From the NCBI RefSeq assembly GCF_022347545.1, contig NZ_JAKREW010000004.1, forward strand, positions 62,001 to 126,000: DNA of 64,000 bases, in the 5' to 3' direction. Both the position numbers and the translations under genes were made by a program. The notes beneath the pieces are model-generated. The model did no database searches. It was not told the DNA's origin and was given only the letters and a program-made list of their open reading frames with translations. Source of the stretch: Terribium retamae. GTDB lineage: Bacteria; Pseudomonadota; Alphaproteobacteria; Rhizobiales; Rhizobiaceae. Below are positions 49,387 through 59,559 of the stretch, in pieces (the stretch's first letter is position 1; every line of letters begins with the position of its first letter).

Positions 49387-52300
49387 CTATTCGGCCGCCA
49401 CGCTCATGCGGGCGCGCTCCATCTCCTGCAGCGCACGGCGATACTCGACCGGCATGACCTTCCGGAATTTCGGCCGGAAGCTAGCCCAATTGTCGAGTAT
49501 CTCCTTGCCGCGTGTCGAACCGGTGAAGTGCACATGGTTCGAGATCAGCTGATAGAGACGCTCCTCGTCATGGCTGGTCATGTCGCCCGACACATCGACG
49601 CGACCCTTGTGGTCGATGTCGCCGCCGTGATGGAGCAGTTTCTCCATCAGATCGTCCTCTTCCGGGACCGGCTCCAGTTCAACCATGGCCATGTTGCAGC
49701 GGAGCGCGAAATCGCCTTCCTCGTCCAGAACATAGGCGACACCGCCCGACATGCCGGCCGCGAAGTTGCGGCCGGTCTTGCCGATGACGACGACCACACC
49801 ACCGGTCATGTATTCGCAGCCGTGATCGCCAACGCCTTCCACCACCGCTACCGCGCCGGAATTGCGCACCGCGAAACGCTCACCGGCAACGCCACGGAAG
49901 TAGCACTCGCCCTCGATGGCGCCATAGAGCACGGTGTTGCCGACGATGATCGAATCTTCAGCGACGATCTTGGCGTCTTCCGGCGGACGAATGACGATGC
50001 GGCCGCCCGACAAACCCTTGGCGACATAGTCGTTGCCGGCGCCGATCAGTTCGAACGACACGCCACGTGCCAGGAAGGCGCCAAAGGACTGGCCGGCAGT
50101 GCCGGTCAGCGTCACCTTGATAGTGTCCTCGCGCAGGCCCTTGTGCTTGAAGCGCTTGGCGACCTCGCCCGACAGCATGGCACCGGCGGAGCGGTCGACA
50201 TTGCGGATCGGCAGCGCGATCTCGACTGGTTGGCGCGCCTCGAGCGCAGGCTTGGCCTGTTCGATCATCTGGCGGTCGAGCACGTCGTCGATCGGATGCT
50301 TCTGGCGTTCGGTCCAGTGCACAGCCTCACGCGGCGCCTCGGGCTTGTAGAACATCTTCGAGAAGTCCAGCCCGCGCGCCTTCCAGTGATTGACGACCTC
50401 GCGCTTTTCCAGAAGATCGGTATCGCCGATGACCTGGTCGAGATGGGTGTAACCCATTTCAGCCAACAGCTCGCGCACCTCTTCCGCCACGTAGAAGAAG
50501 TAGTTGATGACGTGTTCCGGCGTGCCCTTGAAACGCTTGCGTAGCACCGGATCCTGGGTAGCGACACCAACCGGGCAGGTGTTGAGATGGCACTTGCGCA
50601 TCATGATGCAGCCGGCTGCGATCAGCGGCGCTGTCGAGAAGCCGAACTCGTCGGCACCCAGCAGCGCACCGACGATGACGTCGCGGCCGGTGCGCAAGCC
50701 ACCATCGACCTGTAGCGCCACTCTGGAGCGCAGGCCGTTCAGGACAAGCGTCTGGTGCGTCTCGGCCAAGCCCATTTCCCAGGGCGAACCGGCGTGCTTG
50801 AGCGACGTCAGCGGCGAGGCACCGGTGCCGCCGTCATAACCGGAAATGGTGATGTGGTCGGCGCGCGCCTTGGCGACACCTGCCGCCACCGTACCGACGC
50901 CCACTTCCGACACAAGCTTCACCGACACGTCAGCAGCCGGATTGACGTTCTTCAGGTCGTAGATCAGCTGCGCCAGATCTTCGATCGAATAGATGTCGTG
51001 ATGGGGCGGCGGCGAGATCAGGCCGACGCCCGGAGTCGAGTGGCGCACCTTGGCGATGGTCGCGTCAACCTTGTGACCGGGCAGTTGGCCGCCTTCACCT
51101 GGCTTTGCACCCTGCGCCACTTTGATCTGCATCATATCGGAGTTGACGAGGTATTCTGCACTCACGCCAAAACGACCCGATGCCACCTGCTTGATGGCAG
51201 AACGTTCGAGATTGCGGCCGCCGCCAGGCAGTGGCAGATAACGATCCGGCTCCTCGCCCCCCTCGCCCGTGTTCGACTTGCCGCCGATCGTGTTCATGGC
51301 GATCGCCAGCGTGGTGTGGGCTTCCCGCGAGATCGAACCGAAGGACATCGCGCCCGTCGAGAAGCGCTTCACGATCTCGGCGGCCGGCATCACCTCATCC
51401 AGTGCGACCTTCTTGCGGCCTGTTTCTTCAGCCAGCTTGATGCGGAACAGGCCGCGGATCTGCTGGGCGCGTGCCGTCTCGCTGTCGATCTGCTGCGAGA
51501 ACTCCTTGAAGGTCGACCACGAACCCTTGCGCACGGCGTGCTGCAGCGTGGCAACAGCATCGGGTGTCCACATGTGGGCTTCGCCGCGCATGCGGTACAT
51601 GTAGTCGCCGCCGACCTGCAGGCTGGTGCGCAGCACCGGATCGTCGCCGAAGGCGTCGCCGTGGCGTGCCAAGGTCTCTTCCGAAACCTCTTCGAGGCCG
51701 ACACCTTCGATGAGAGTGGCGGTGCCGGTGAAGTACTTCTCGATGAAATCGCTCTTCAGGCCGACCGCATCGAAGATCTGCGCGCCGCAATAAGATTGAT
51801 AGGTCGAGATGCCCATCTTGGACATGACCTTGAGGATACCCTTGCCGATCGACTTGATGTAGCGCGAGACGACTTCGGAGGCATCGACCTCTTCCGGCAT
51901 CTCACCCTTCTTGTGCATGTCGAGCAGCGTATCGAAGGCGAGATACGGGTTGATCGCTTCCGCACCATAGCCGGCGAGGCAGCAGAAATGGTGCACTTCG
52001 CGCGGCTCACCCGATTCCACGACCAGGCCGACCGACGTGCGCAGACCCTTGCGGATCAAATGATGGTGTACGGCCGCCGTCGCCAGCAGCGCCGGAATGG
52101 CGATGCGGTCCGGCCCGACCTGCCGGTCCGACAGGATGATGATGTTGTAGCCGCCGGCCACCGCCGCTTCGGCACGGTCGCACAGGCGCTCGACCGCGCC
52201 TGCCATGCCCGCTGCCCCTTCGGTGATCGAATAGGTGACGTCGATGGTCTTGGTGTCGAAGCGGTCCTCTGTGTGGCCGATGGAACGGATCTTCTCCAGA

Positions 52301-54141
52301 TCGCCATTGGTCAGGATCGGCTGGCGCACTTCCAGCCGCTTCTTGCGGGAGGAGCCGACAAGGTCGAAGATGTTCGGCCGCGGCCCGATGAAAGAAACCA
52401 GGCTCATCACCAACTCTTCGCGGATCGGATCGATCGGCGGGTTGGTGACCTGGGCGAAGTTCTGCTTGAAATAGGTGTAGAGCAGCTTCGACTTGTCCGA
52501 CATCGCCGAAATCGGCGTATCGGTGCCCATCGAGCCGACGGCTTCCTGGCCGGTGACGGCCATCGGCGCCATCAACAGCTTAAGGTCTTCCTGGCTGTAG
52601 CCGAAGGCCTGCTGGCGATCGAGCAGCGTCACATCCTTGCGCAGCGCGCGCGGCTCGACCGGATTAAGATCCTCCAGCACCAGCTGGGTGCGCTTGAGCC
52701 AGTCCTTGTAGGGATGCTGGGTGGCGATTTCCTTCTTGATCTCCTCGTCGGAGATGATGCGACCCTTGACCAGATCGATCAGCAGCATCTTGCCCGGCTG
52801 GAGGCGCCATTTGCGCACGATGTGCTTTTCCTCGACCGGCAGCACGCCAGCCTCGGATGCAAGGATGACACGGTCGTCGTCGGTGACGATATAGCGTGCC
52901 GGCCTCAGGCCGTTGCGGTCCAGCGTCGCGCCGATCTGGCGTCCGTCGGTGAAGCAGACCGCAGCAGGACCGTCCCACGGCTCCATCAAGGCTGCGTGAT
53001 ATTCGTAAAAAGCCTTGCGATCGGCATCCATCGACTTGTTGCCGGCCCAGGCTTCCGGGATCAGCATCATCATCGAATGCGCCAGCGTGTAACCGCCCTG
53101 GAACAGGAACTCCAACGCATTGTCGAAGCAGGCCGTGTCCGACTGTCCCTCATAGGAAATCGGCCAGAGCTTCGAGATGTTGTTGCCGAAGAGTTCGGAG
53201 TCGACCGAGGCCTGGCGGGCCGCCATCCAGTTGTTGTTGCCGCGCACGGTGTTGATCTCACCGTTGTGGGCGACCATGCGGTAGGGATGTGCCAGCTTCC
53301 ACGACGGGAAGGTGTTGGTCGAGAAGCGCTGGTGGACCAGGATCAGCGCCGTTTCGAAGCGCGGGTCGGACAGGTCCTTGTAATAGGCGCCGACCTGGTA
53401 GGCCAGGAACATGCCCTTGTAGACGATGGTTCGCGCCGACAGCGACACGCAATAGGAGCCGATGTCCTTGTTGTTGTGCTCGGCATAGATGCGGCCTGAG
53501 ATCACCTTACGAAGAAGGTAGAGGCGCGCCTCGTATTCCTCGTCATTGTCGATGTCAGGCGTGCGGCCGATGAAGACCTGCCGATGGAACGGTTCGGCAG
53601 CGGCAATCTCCGGCGCCTTGGACAAGGAGGAATTGTCCACCGGCACGTCGCGGAAACCGATCAGCGGCAGACCTTCCGACTGCGCCGATTCCGCGATGAT
53701 CGCATCGACATGGGCACGCAACTCCGGGTCCCGCGGCATGAACCAGTGACCGACGCCATACTGGCCGGCCGGCGGCAGTTCGATGCCCTGCTTGGCCATT
53801 TCTTCGCGGAAGAAGCGATCGGGGATTTGCACCAGCACGCCGGCGCCGTCGCCCATCAGCGGATCCGCCCCCACCGCGCCGCGATGGGTGAGGTTCTCCA
53901 GCATGAACAGGCCGTCCTTGACGATCTGGTGCGACTTCACACCCTTCATTTGGGCGATGAAGCCGACACCGCAGGCGTCATGCTCATTGCGCGGATCATA
54001 CATGCCCTGGGCGGAGGGGGATCGGTCGAACAGCGCGGTAGTCGGAGCGGTAGTGGTTCGAAGCACAGTTTTGACGGTGGCCGCTTTCGTCTGTGCAACC
54101 GGGGCAAAAACCGTCGTCACAGATGGCGTCACTTCCGTCAT
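49387..54141 (-). CDS. gltB: Glutamate synthase large (alpha) subunit
   Basis: A 1584-residue NADPH-GOGAT subunit. The class II glutamine amidotransferase domain begins at Cys57 in [12 protein letters not shown], so a 56-residue propeptide must be removed to expose the catalytic Cys. The central and FMN-binding synthase domains follow, with [10 protein letters not shown] and [13 protein letters not shown]. The 3Fe-4S ligands are in [15 protein letters not shown], and the C-terminal beta-helix (GXXGXXXG) domain covers the last 250 residues. The longest frame extends upstream to 54327, but ATG 54141 has an AGGA site and a normal start. Confidence 0.95.
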   Translation of the reverse strand: MTEVTPSVTTVFAPVAQTKAATVKTVLRTTTAPTTALFDRSPSAQGMYDPRNEHDACGVGFIAQMKGVKSHQIVKDGLFMLENLTHRGAVGADPLMGDGAGVLVQIPDRFFREEMAKQGIELPPAGQYGVGHWFMPRDPELRAHVDAIIAESAQSEGLPLIGFRDVPVDNSSLSKAPEIAAAEPFHRQVFIGRTPDIDNDEEYEARLYLLRKVISGRIYAEHNNKDIGSYCVSLSARTIVYKGMFLAYQVGAYYKDLSDPRFETALILVHQRFSTNTFPSWKLAHPYRMVAHNGEINTVRGNNNWMAARQASVDSELFGNNISKLWPISYEGQSDTACFDNALEFLFQGGYTLAHSMMMLIPEAWAGNKSMDADRKAFYEYHAALMEPWDGPAAVCFTDGRQIGATLDRNGLRPARYIVTDDDRVILASEAGVLPVEEKHIVRKWRLQPGKMLLIDLVKGRIISDEEIKKEIATQHPYKDWLKRTQLVLEDLNPVEPRALRKDVTLLDRQQAFGYSQEDLKLLMAPMAVTGQEAVGSMGTDTPISAMSDKSKLLYTYFKQNFAQVTNPPIDPIREELVMSLVSFIGPRPNIFDLVGSSRKKRLEVRQPILTNGDLEKIRSIGHTEDRFDTKTIDVTYSITEGAAGMAGAVERLCDRAEAAVAGGYNIIILSDRQVGPDRIAIPALLATAAVHHHLIRKGLRTSVGLVVESGEPREVHHFCCLAGYGAEAINPYLAFDTLLDMHKKGEMPEEVDASEVVSRYIKSIGKGILKVMSKMGISTYQSYCGAQIFDAVGLKSDFIEKYFTGTATLIEGVGLEEVSEETLARHGDAFGDDPVLRTSLQVGGDYMYRMRGEAHMWTPDAVATLQHAVRKGSWSTFKEFSQQIDSETARAQQIRGLFRIKLAEETGRKKVALDEVMPAAEIVKRFSTGAMSFGSISREAHTTLAIAMNTIGGKSNTGEGGEEPDRYLPLPGGGRNLERSAIKQVASGRFGVSAEYLVNSDMMQIKVAQGAKPGEGGQLPGHKVDATIAKVRHSTPGVGLISPPPHHDIYSIEDLAQLIYDLKNVNPAADVSVKLVSEVGVGTVAAGVAKARADHITISGYDGGTGASPLTSLKHAGSPWEMGLAETHQTLVLNGLRSRVALQVDGGLRTGRDVIVGALLGADEFGFSTAPLIAAGCIMMRKCHLNTCPVGVATQDPVLRKRFKGTPEHVINYFFYVAEEVRELLAEMGYTHLDQVIGDTDLLEKREVVNHWKARGLDFSKMFYKPEAPREAVHWTERQKHPIDDVLDRQMIEQAKPALEARQPVEIALPIRNVDRSAGAMLSGEVAKRFKHKGLREDTIKVTLTGTAGQSFGAFLARGVSFELIGAGNDYVAKGLSGGRIVIRPPEDAKIVAEDSIIVGNTVLYGAIEGECYFRGVAGERFAVRNSGAVAVVEGVGDHGCEYMTGGVVVVIGKTGRNFAAGMSGGVAYVLDEEGDFALRCNMAMVELEPVPEEDDLMEKLLHHGGDIDHKGRVDVSGDMTSHDEERLYQLISNHVHFTGSTRGKEILDNWASFRPKFRKVMPVEYRRALQEMERARMSVAAE

Positions 54142-54355
54142 CGTCCTATCCTCTGTTCTGCGCCACTTGGGCGCTTCTTCTCCATGGGAAGTTTGACACT
54201 TCCCTCTCACATCTCTCGCACCTGTCGCGAAATCTGGCGAACCATGCCGGGCATCGTCCGGCCGGGCTCGGCCTGTCATCGCACGCCACTCGTGGCGGCA
54301 GCCAGACCAGCGTCGATCATACGCCAATCCGGCCTGGTTGGTACTGGTAAATAAG

Positions 54356-54370
54356 ACAGCAATGCTGTCC
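54356..54370. promoter_or_regulatory. Palindrome in the gltB-threonine aldolase divergent region
   Basis: GACAGCAATGCTGTC (six-base arms, three-base spacer) in AT-rich sequence. It lies 215 bases upstream of the gltB start and 214 bases upstream of the aldolase start. A regulator binding site is likely but unidentified. Confidence 0.4.
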
Positions 54371-54583
54371 TAAATTTTCTATGGCAGAAATCTATATCCC
54401 ACACAAGACCGATTTGGAAATTTCCCGGCCGTTTTGCGAAAGAAAATTACCCAACCTCGGACACCGTGGAAACTTTGTGGCGGGCGACGTGGAAGACTTC
54501 TGGCTCCAAACATCCTGACAGCGCTGGACCTTGCGGGGTCCGCCAGAATGCCGTCATGGTCGCGCCTCCCAAATCGCCAAGAG

Positions 54584-55651
54584 ATGAGCTCCAAAAGTAT
54601 GTTTTTTGCCTCCGACAACTGGGCAGGCGCCCATCCTAAGGTTGCCGCTGCACTCAGTGCGCACAATACGGGCTATGCGGCCGCCTATGGCGACAGCGAT
54701 CTCGACAAGGCGGTCTATGAACGCTTCAGCGAGATTTTCGAGCGTGAGGTTGCGATTTTCTTCGTGGCCACCGGTACCGCCGCCAACTCGCTTTCGCTCA
54801 CCGCTTACAACAAACCCGGCGGCATCACCTTCTGCCATCGTGAGTCGCACATTGTGGAAGACGAATGCGGGGCCCCGGAATATTTTACCGGCGGCTCGCG
54901 CCTCAGGCCGGTCGATGGTGCGCTCGGCCGTATCGACCCGAGCGCCCTCGAGCAGGGGATCGAGCGCTTTGCCGGAGAAGTCGTCCATGCCGGCCGGCCG
55001 ATGGCGATCTCGATCACCCAATCGACCGAAGCGGGTACGATCTATGGGCTGGACGACATCGAGGCCATCTCGAAAATCGCCAGCCGCTACGGTCTGCCGC
55101 TGCAAATGGACGGGGCCCGTTTCGCCAACGCACTCGCTTCCTTGGAGACGACTCCCGCGGAGATGACCTGGAAGCGAGGTATCGACATCCTGTCCTTTGG
55201 CGGGACCAAGAATGGCTGCTGGTGCGCCGAAGCCATCGTGCTATTCGATCTCGACCGCGCCAAGGAGCTTACCTTCCTGCGCAAACGTGCCGCTCAGCTC
55301 TTTTCTAAATCGCGCTTCATCGCCGCACAGTTCGACGCCTATTTCAAGGACGGCCTATGGATGGAGACAGCCCACCATGCCAATGCCATGGCAGCGCGGT
55401 TGGCAGCAGCGATCGAAGATGACGAAAACTCGAAGCTGGCGTGGCTGCCGCAGGCCAATGAGGTCTTTGCCATACTCGACCGGAAGAGGGCCGAAAGGCT
55501 GCTAGCTTCAGGTGCCGCCTTCTACGATTGGCATATGCCCCACGGTTTCGATGGTCATATCGGCGAGAATGAAGGGCTCTACCGGTTCGTGACCAGCTTC
55601 GCGACCACGGAAAAAGATATCGACCGCTTCGCCGAACAGCTGAGGGCCTGA
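54584..55651 (+). CDS. Low-specificity L-threonine aldolase (beta-eliminating lyase family)
   Basis: A 355-residue PLP enzyme splitting L-threonine or L-allo-threonine to glycine and acetaldehyde. Visible: FASDNWAGAHPKVAAAL at the start, VATGTAANSL, CHRESHIVEDECGAPEYFTGG, QMDGARFANAL with the PLP-binding Asp, and SFGGTKNGCWCAEAI with the PLP Lys (about residue 208). The longest frame extends to 54434 but that part is not conserved. ATG 54584 or the ATG five codons later are both possible. A PhzF gene follows 29 bases downstream. Confidence 0.9.
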   Translation: MSSKSMFFASDNWAGAHPKVAAALSAHNTGYAAAYGDSDLDKAVYERFSEIFEREVAIFFVATGTAANSLSLTAYNKPGGITFCHRESHIVEDECGAPEYFTGGSRLRPVDGALGRIDPSALEQGIERFAGEVVHAGRPMAISITQSTEAGTIYGLDDIEAISKIASRYGLPLQMDGARFANALASLETTPAEMTWKRGIDILSFGGTKNGCWCAEAIVLFDLDRAKELTFLRKRAAQLFSKSRFIAAQFDAYFKDGLWMETAHHANAMAARLAAAIEDDENSKLAWLPQANEVFAILDRKRAERLLASGAAFYDWHMPHGFDGHIGENEGLYRFVTSFATTEKDIDRFAEQLRA

Positions 55652-55680
55652 GCAACAGAAGCACAAACGGAAGCAACGCC

Positions 55681-56472
55681 ATGACGGCAATGTATCAAGT
55701 CGACGCCTTCTCAGACCGGATCTTCGGCGGCAATCCCGCCGCCGTGCTCATTCTCGATGATTGGCTGGCCGACAACGTCATGCAATCGATCGCAGCCGAG
55801 AACAATTTGGCTGAGACCGCTTTTGCCCGGCCAAACGGCAAAGGTTGGGACCTGCGCTGGTTCACACCCGTTCACGAGGTGGATTTCTGCGGGCATGCCA
55901 CGCTGGCGACGGCGCATGTGCTTGCCGCACATCACAACGTGCCAGGTGAAATGGCCTTTTTGACCCGCGTTGGCGAGTTGCGTATTGCTCACGTCGGCGG
56001 CGGTTATCGCATGGATCTTCCTTCTTTTCCGCCCGAGCCACTGCCAGCCCTGCCGGTTCTGATCGCCGAGTTGTTCGCGGGCGTCGAGTACAACGCTTTC
56101 CGCAATTTCGAGAACATCTTCGTCGAATTGCCTGACGAGGCGGCGGTTCGCGCCTTCGTGCCCGATCTGGCGAAGATCGCAACGCTGAAGTCGCAGGGAC
56201 TGGTCATCACCGGCAAAAGCGACACCCATGATTTCGTCTCGCGCTATTTCGCGCCGGGCGCCGGAATCCCGGAGGATCCAGTGACCGGCTCGATCCACGC
56301 GACACTCGTTCCGTATTGGGCAAATAAGCTTGGCAAGACCCGCCTCTCGGCGTTCCAAGCCTCGGCCCGCGGTGGTCATCTATTGTGTGAACTGGCTGGC
56401 GATCGCGTTCTGATAACCGGCAAGGCCATCACGTTCATGCAAGCGGAGATACACCTGCCCAAGGACCTGTAG
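55681..56472 (+). CDS. PhzF family epimerase/isomerase-like protein
   Basis: A 263-residue PhzF-fold protein. Family marks are FGGNPAAVLIL, the catalytic Glu in ENNLAETAFA (about residue 46), FCGHATLATAHVL, and the C-terminal GAGIPEDPVTGSIHATLVPYW loop. Despite the name, no phenazine genes are present; most homologues are isomerases or epimerases of unknown small molecules. The length is slightly short for the family. It lies between threonine aldolase and a LysE-type exporter, suggesting an amino-acid-linked operon. Confidence 0.88.
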   Translation: MTAMYQVDAFSDRIFGGNPAAVLILDDWLADNVMQSIAAENNLAETAFARPNGKGWDLRWFTPVHEVDFCGHATLATAHVLAAHHNVPGEMAFLTRVGELRIAHVGGGYRMDLPSFPPEPLPALPVLIAELFAGVEYNAFRNFENIFVELPDEAAVRAFVPDLAKIATLKSQGLVITGKSDTHDFVSRYFAPGAGIPEDPVTGSIHATLVPYWANKLGKTRLSAFQASARGGHLLCELAGDRVLITGKAITFMQAEIHLPKDL

Positions 56473-56538
56473 ATCCGCTTTGGATGGATGGAGATTTCAG
56501 GTAAAGCAATATTCGCCAGTTCCTTCAGAGGCCAGACC

Positions 56539-57174
56539 ATGCCCTCCACCGAAGTTCTCATCGCATTCATCATCACCACGGCGATTTTTGCCTACATCCC
56601 CGGTCCGGCCATGCTTTATGCGGCAGCACAGACGATCGCACGGGGCCGCTGGTCGGGAATGATGGCGACGCTCGGGATTCATCTCGGTTGCTACATCCAT
56701 GTCATTGCGGCTGCTGCCGGGCTGTCGGTCCTCTTCCACGCCGTGCCGGTGCTTTATCTTGTCGTGAAGCTCGCCGGCGCCGCTTACCTGATCTGGCTGG
56801 GTATTTCGATGTTCCGCGCCAAAGCTCAAGGCGATGAAACCGCGCTGCCTGTGCTCGAGGCGAAATCGGGGCGCCGGGCGTTCCTGGAAAGCATCACCGT
56901 CGAGGTGCTCAATCCCAAGACGGCGCTGTTCTTTTTGGCCTTCCTGCCGCAATTCATCGACGCATCGGCCACTTTGCCGGTTTGGGCGCAGTTCCTTATC
57001 CTCGGGACCATTGTCAACCTCGTCTTCTCGTCGGCAGACGTAGTCTGCGTCATGCTGGCTGGCGTGCTCGTCGCAAGGCTTAAGCGCTCCAGTGGAGCGC
57101 AGCGGCTCATGCGCCGCGCCGGCGGCGCGCTGCTGGTAGGGCTCGGCGCACATCTGGCGCTGCAGAAAACCTAG
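56539..57174 (+). CDS. LysE family amino-acid exporter
   Basis: A 211-residue inner-membrane protein with six hydrophobic helices. It carries the LysE/RhtB pattern: FAYIPGPAMLYAAAQTIARGRWSG near the start, VKLAGAAYLIWLGISMFR, and ITVEVLNPKTALFFLAFLPQFI. It is expected to export an amino acid or derivative; the substrate is not known. ATG 56539 with an AGAGG ribosome site is preferred to ATG 56488. It is encoded after threonine aldolase and PhzF genes on the same strand. A mosaic repeat starts at its stop codon. Confidence 0.88.
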   Translation: MPSTEVLIAFIITTAIFAYIPGPAMLYAAAQTIARGRWSGMMATLGIHLGCYIHVIAAAAGLSVLFHAVPVLYLVVKLAGAAYLIWLGISMFRAKAQGDETALPVLEAKSGRRAFLESITVEVLNPKTALFFLAFLPQFIDASATLPVWAQFLILGTIVNLVFSSADVVCVMLAGVLVARLKRSSGAQRLMRRAGGALLVGLGAHLALQKT

Positions 57175-57270
57175 AACGTTTTCCGATTTTCTCGGAGACA
57201 CTCTAACCTGTTGCTTTTTAAGCGATCTGCTACGAGGAACCGCTGCGCATTTTGCTGGAATTGCTCAGCT
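57172..57270. repeat. RIME-like mosaic repeat, copy 3
   Basis: Begins at the LysE stop codon with TAGAACGTTTTCCGATTTTC and ends with TTTTGCTGGAATTGCTCAG, the reverse of the GCAATTCCAGCAAAA block of copy 1. The middle holds a GCTTTTTAAGCGATCTGC block. It occupies most of the 5' half of the gap before the MFS gene. Confidence 0.6.
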
Positions 57271-57359
57271 TGCCCCTTTCCACCTGGCAGCGTCTTCGAA
57301 AACCGGAAACTGGTTAAGGTGCGGTGGTGAACTCCTCCCCAAATTCTTTTCTACGTCTC

Positions 57360-57390
57360 TTGACCTCAAGCTAACTTGAACTTGTAGGAC
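57360..57390 (+). promoter_or_regulatory. SoxR-box promoter of the MFS gene
   Basis: ACCTCAAGCTAACTTGAACT (57363-57382) differs little from the SoxR operator CCTCAAGTTAACTTGAGG. It sits between a TTGACC -35 (57360-57365) and a TAGGAC -10 (57385-57390) with a 19-base spacer, the hallmark of MerR/SoxR-activated promoters. The MFS transporter gene starts about 110 bases downstream. Confidence 0.7.
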
Positions 57391-57500
57391 GAAGCTTAAT
57401 CGATCCGGGACTGCACTGCTGCCGCCTTCGGGCGCTGCAACGAGGATGGAACCGTGCTGCCCTGAGCAGGCCGGGCCAGCCGATCTGATGGAGATGATGG

Positions 57501-58706
57501 ATGACATGCGCGGAAACGACACTTCCCGCCGGCTCGGCAAGATCGGAAATCGGGCGCAAGGCAACCCTGCTGATGGTCGCGACCCTGACGATCATGGCCG
57601 GCACCGCGATTGCCCCCTCGCTGCCGGCCATTGAGATGACCTTTGCCGACGTCGATGGCGTCAAGCTGCTCAGCCGTATGGTGCTGACGCTTCCGGCGCT
57701 GTTCGTCGCTTTCTGCGCACCCTTGATCGGAGGGCTGGCTGACCGCTACGGGCGGCTGCGTCTGCTGGCCGGCTCGATCCTGCTCTATGGCTTCTCCGGC
57801 ATTTCAGGCTTGTTCGTCGACAGCCTGCCGGCATTACTGGTCGGTCGTGCAGCACTCGGTATCGCCATTGCCGGCATCATGACGCTGACCACCGCGCTCG
57901 TCGGCGACTATTTCACGGGCAGCGAACGCGAACGTTACCTGGGACTTCAGCAGGCCTTTACCGGCATCGGCGGGGTCGCCTTCGTTGCCGCCGGCGGCTT
58001 GCTTGCCGATTACCACTGGCGTGCCCCTTTCGCGATCTATGCAGTGGCCTTCGCCATCATTCCAGCTGTCGTCGTCTTCTTGACCGAACCCACGCGGCCG
58101 ACCTTGAATAGTCAGGCCACGCCTTCCCTGTCCGACCCTGCTGTCCGCTGGCTTCCGGTTGTGGCGCTGTGCGCACTCACCTTCCTCGTCAACCTGATCT
58201 TTTACTTCATCCCGTCGCAAGTGCCTTTCTACCTGCGGGCGATTGGTATCACCACCGCAAGCAGCACCGGTTTCGCCATCGGCTTGCACAATCTGGTCAT
58301 GGCTGGCTCTGCACTCGCCTATGGTCGGTTGCGCGCCCGCCTTTCCGTGCCAGTGATCTTCGTCATCGGTCTTTGCCTGATGACTTTGGGATTTGTGCTG
58401 GTTGCCTTTTCAACGACAATGCCGTCAGTGCTGCTCGCGATGGCGATCGCCGGCGCAGGCCTTGGCCTGACCGTCCCCAATCTGATGTCGGGCATCATCG
58501 CGCTCGCCAGCCCAGCCACGCGCGGGCGACTGGCAGGCATGGTGACGGCGTCGATGTTCATCGGCCACTTTACCTCGCCCTTCGCCAGCCAACCCCTGAT
58601 CGAGGCTATCGGTTATCAGGAATCCTATCTCGTGGCCGGTTGCGGACTGGCAATGCTTGCCAGCGTCAACGCGGTCATCGCCCTGAACCGCAGAAGCAAG
58701 CCCTGA
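57501..58706 (+). CDS. MFS efflux transporter (drug:proton antiporter type)
   Basis: A 401-residue protein with about twelve transmembrane helices. The DHA1-type motif A is GGLADRYGRLRLL after helix 2 (about residues 75-87), and GRAALGIAIAGIMTLTTALVGDYF follows in helices 4-5. The likely role is proton-driven efflux of toxic or redox-active compounds, which agrees with the SoxR-box promoter upstream. soxR itself is not in the window. ATG 57501 has a GGAGATGATGG ribosome-site region. The gene is convergent with hsp20. Confidence 0.88.
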   Translation: MTCAETTLPAGSARSEIGRKATLLMVATLTIMAGTAIAPSLPAIEMTFADVDGVKLLSRMVLTLPALFVAFCAPLIGGLADRYGRLRLLAGSILLYGFSGISGLFVDSLPALLVGRAALGIAIAGIMTLTTALVGDYFTGSERERYLGLQQAFTGIGGVAFVAAGGLLADYHWRAPFAIYAVAFAIIPAVVVFLTEPTRPTLNSQATPSLSDPAVRWLPVVALCALTFLVNLIFYFIPSQVPFYLRAIGITTASSTGFAIGLHNLVMAGSALAYGRLRARLSVPVIFVIGLCLMTLGFVLVAFSTTMPSVLLAMAIAGAGLGLTVPNLMSGIIALASPATRGRLAGMVTASMFIGHFTSPFASQPLIEAIGYQESYLVAGCGLAMLASVNAVIALNRRSKP

Positions 58707-58732
58707 TTGGGGATCGCACGCGCTGCGGCAGC

Positions 58733-58762
58733 AAAAAAGGCGACGCCTCGCGGCGCCGCCTT
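58733..58762 (-). terminator. Intrinsic terminator of the Hsp20 gene
   Basis: On the minus strand, an 11-bp stem (one G-T pair) with a GCGA loop is followed by a run of six T. It lies 26 bases after the Hsp20 stop. Confidence 0.8.
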
Positions 58763-58788
58763 CGTCTCGGGAGGAGACTCTCGACTGC

Positions 58789-59256
58789 CTAGTTGGCAGC
58801 CTTTGCTTCGATCTGCTTGGTCTTGGCCGGAGCAGCCGAGATCGCGATCTTGCGGGGCTTCAGCTCTTCGGGGATGTTGCGCTTCAGGTCGATATGAAGC
58901 AGGCCGTTCTTGAGAGCGGCGCCGACGACGTCGACATGATCTGCAAGCTGGAAGCGGCGCTCGAAAGCGCGAGCGGCAATACCGCGATAGAGGACTTCCG
59001 AACCTTCGCCGTTGGTCTCATCCTTGCGCTCACCTTTGATGGTCAGCACATTGCGATGGGCCTCGATCGAAATCTCGTCATCCGAGAAGCCGGCGACGGC
59101 CATGGAGATCCGGTAGGAATCCTCGCCGGTGCGCTCGATGTTGTAGGGCGGATAGCTCTGGCCGCCTTCAGGCTGGGCCAGCGAATCCAGCATCGTGAAC
59201 AGGCGGTCGAAACCGACGGTCGAGCGATAAAGCGGGGAAAAATCGACATGACGCAT
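58789..59256 (-). CDS. Small heat-shock protein Hsp20 (IbpA-like)
   Basis: A 155-residue alpha-crystallin-domain chaperone that holds unfolding proteins. It has the rhizobial class A start MRHVDFSPLYRSTVGFDRLF, then YPPYNIERTGEDSYRISMAVAGF, the crystallin core ending in RGIAARAFERRFQLADHV, and the GLLHIDLKRNIPEE segment, with a short C-terminal tail. ATG 59256 with AGGAGAA is the real start; a longer frame reads through the leader. Upstream are an RpoH promoter and a ROSE-like leader, so it should respond to heat at two levels. Confidence 0.93.
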   Translation of the reverse strand: MRHVDFSPLYRSTVGFDRLFTMLDSLAQPEGGQSYPPYNIERTGEDSYRISMAVAGFSDDEISIEAHRNVLTIKGERKDETNGEGSEVLYRGIAARAFERRFQLADHVDVVGAALKNGLLHIDLKRNIPEELKPRKIAISAAPAKTKQIEAKAAN

Positions 59257-59354
59257 GATGTGTTCTCCTGTTGAGCAACATGGTTTGCGTATGGCCCAGG
59301 CGAAACCCTTCAGGCGTTTCCAATGGACCAGCGGCCCCGACATCGGCGGCCGCA
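59257..59354 (-). ncRNA. ROSE-like RNA thermometer in the Hsp20 5' leader
   Basis: The roughly 98-base leader folds into at least three hairpins. The 5' one has GCGGCC/GGCCGC and CCGA/TCGG arms (59331-59353). A middle one has GAAAC/GTTTC arms (59302-59320). The ATG-proximal one pairs TTGCT (59274-59278) with the AGGAG ribosome site (59265-59269) across a CAAC loop. U-U-G-C-U opposite A-G-G-A-G with an internal G-G mismatch is the hallmark of ROSE elements, which melt on heating. Confidence 0.72.
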
Positions 59355-59360
59355 TCAGAC

Positions 59361-59389
59361 ATCTGGGTGTCCTCAAAGGACGTTTCAAG
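59361..59389 (-). promoter_or_regulatory. RpoH (sigma-32) promoter of the Hsp20 gene
   Basis: On the minus strand, CTTGAA (59384-59389), a 17-base spacer and CCAGAT (59361-59366) match the rhizobial RpoH consensus (CTTGAA, then CCANAT). The start point would be near 59354, directly before the leader hairpins. Confidence 0.7.
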
Positions 59390-59559
59390 ACGTTTGGTTG
59401 AGTTCCTGGGGCAGTTCTACATGAACGTCAGATGAACCACCTCTTCTGCCGTCGTTCAGATCGCCGGCGCTAGCTTGGCACCAACATTGCGACCAGCGGC
59501 GGAATCGACGCCGCAACGAAGCCGAGCCGGGTGCAACGTCCCTTCCTCCCGGATCGACA

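Noticed and set aside
50755..53499. A 914-residue plus-strand frame opposite gltB
   Set aside because: Shadow of the gltB coding strand; composition is His/Arg/Asp-rich with no recognisable domain.
55681..56472. Phenazine biosynthesis cluster suggested by PhzF
   Set aside because: No other phz genes are present; PhzF-fold proteins are widespread isomerase-like enzymes.
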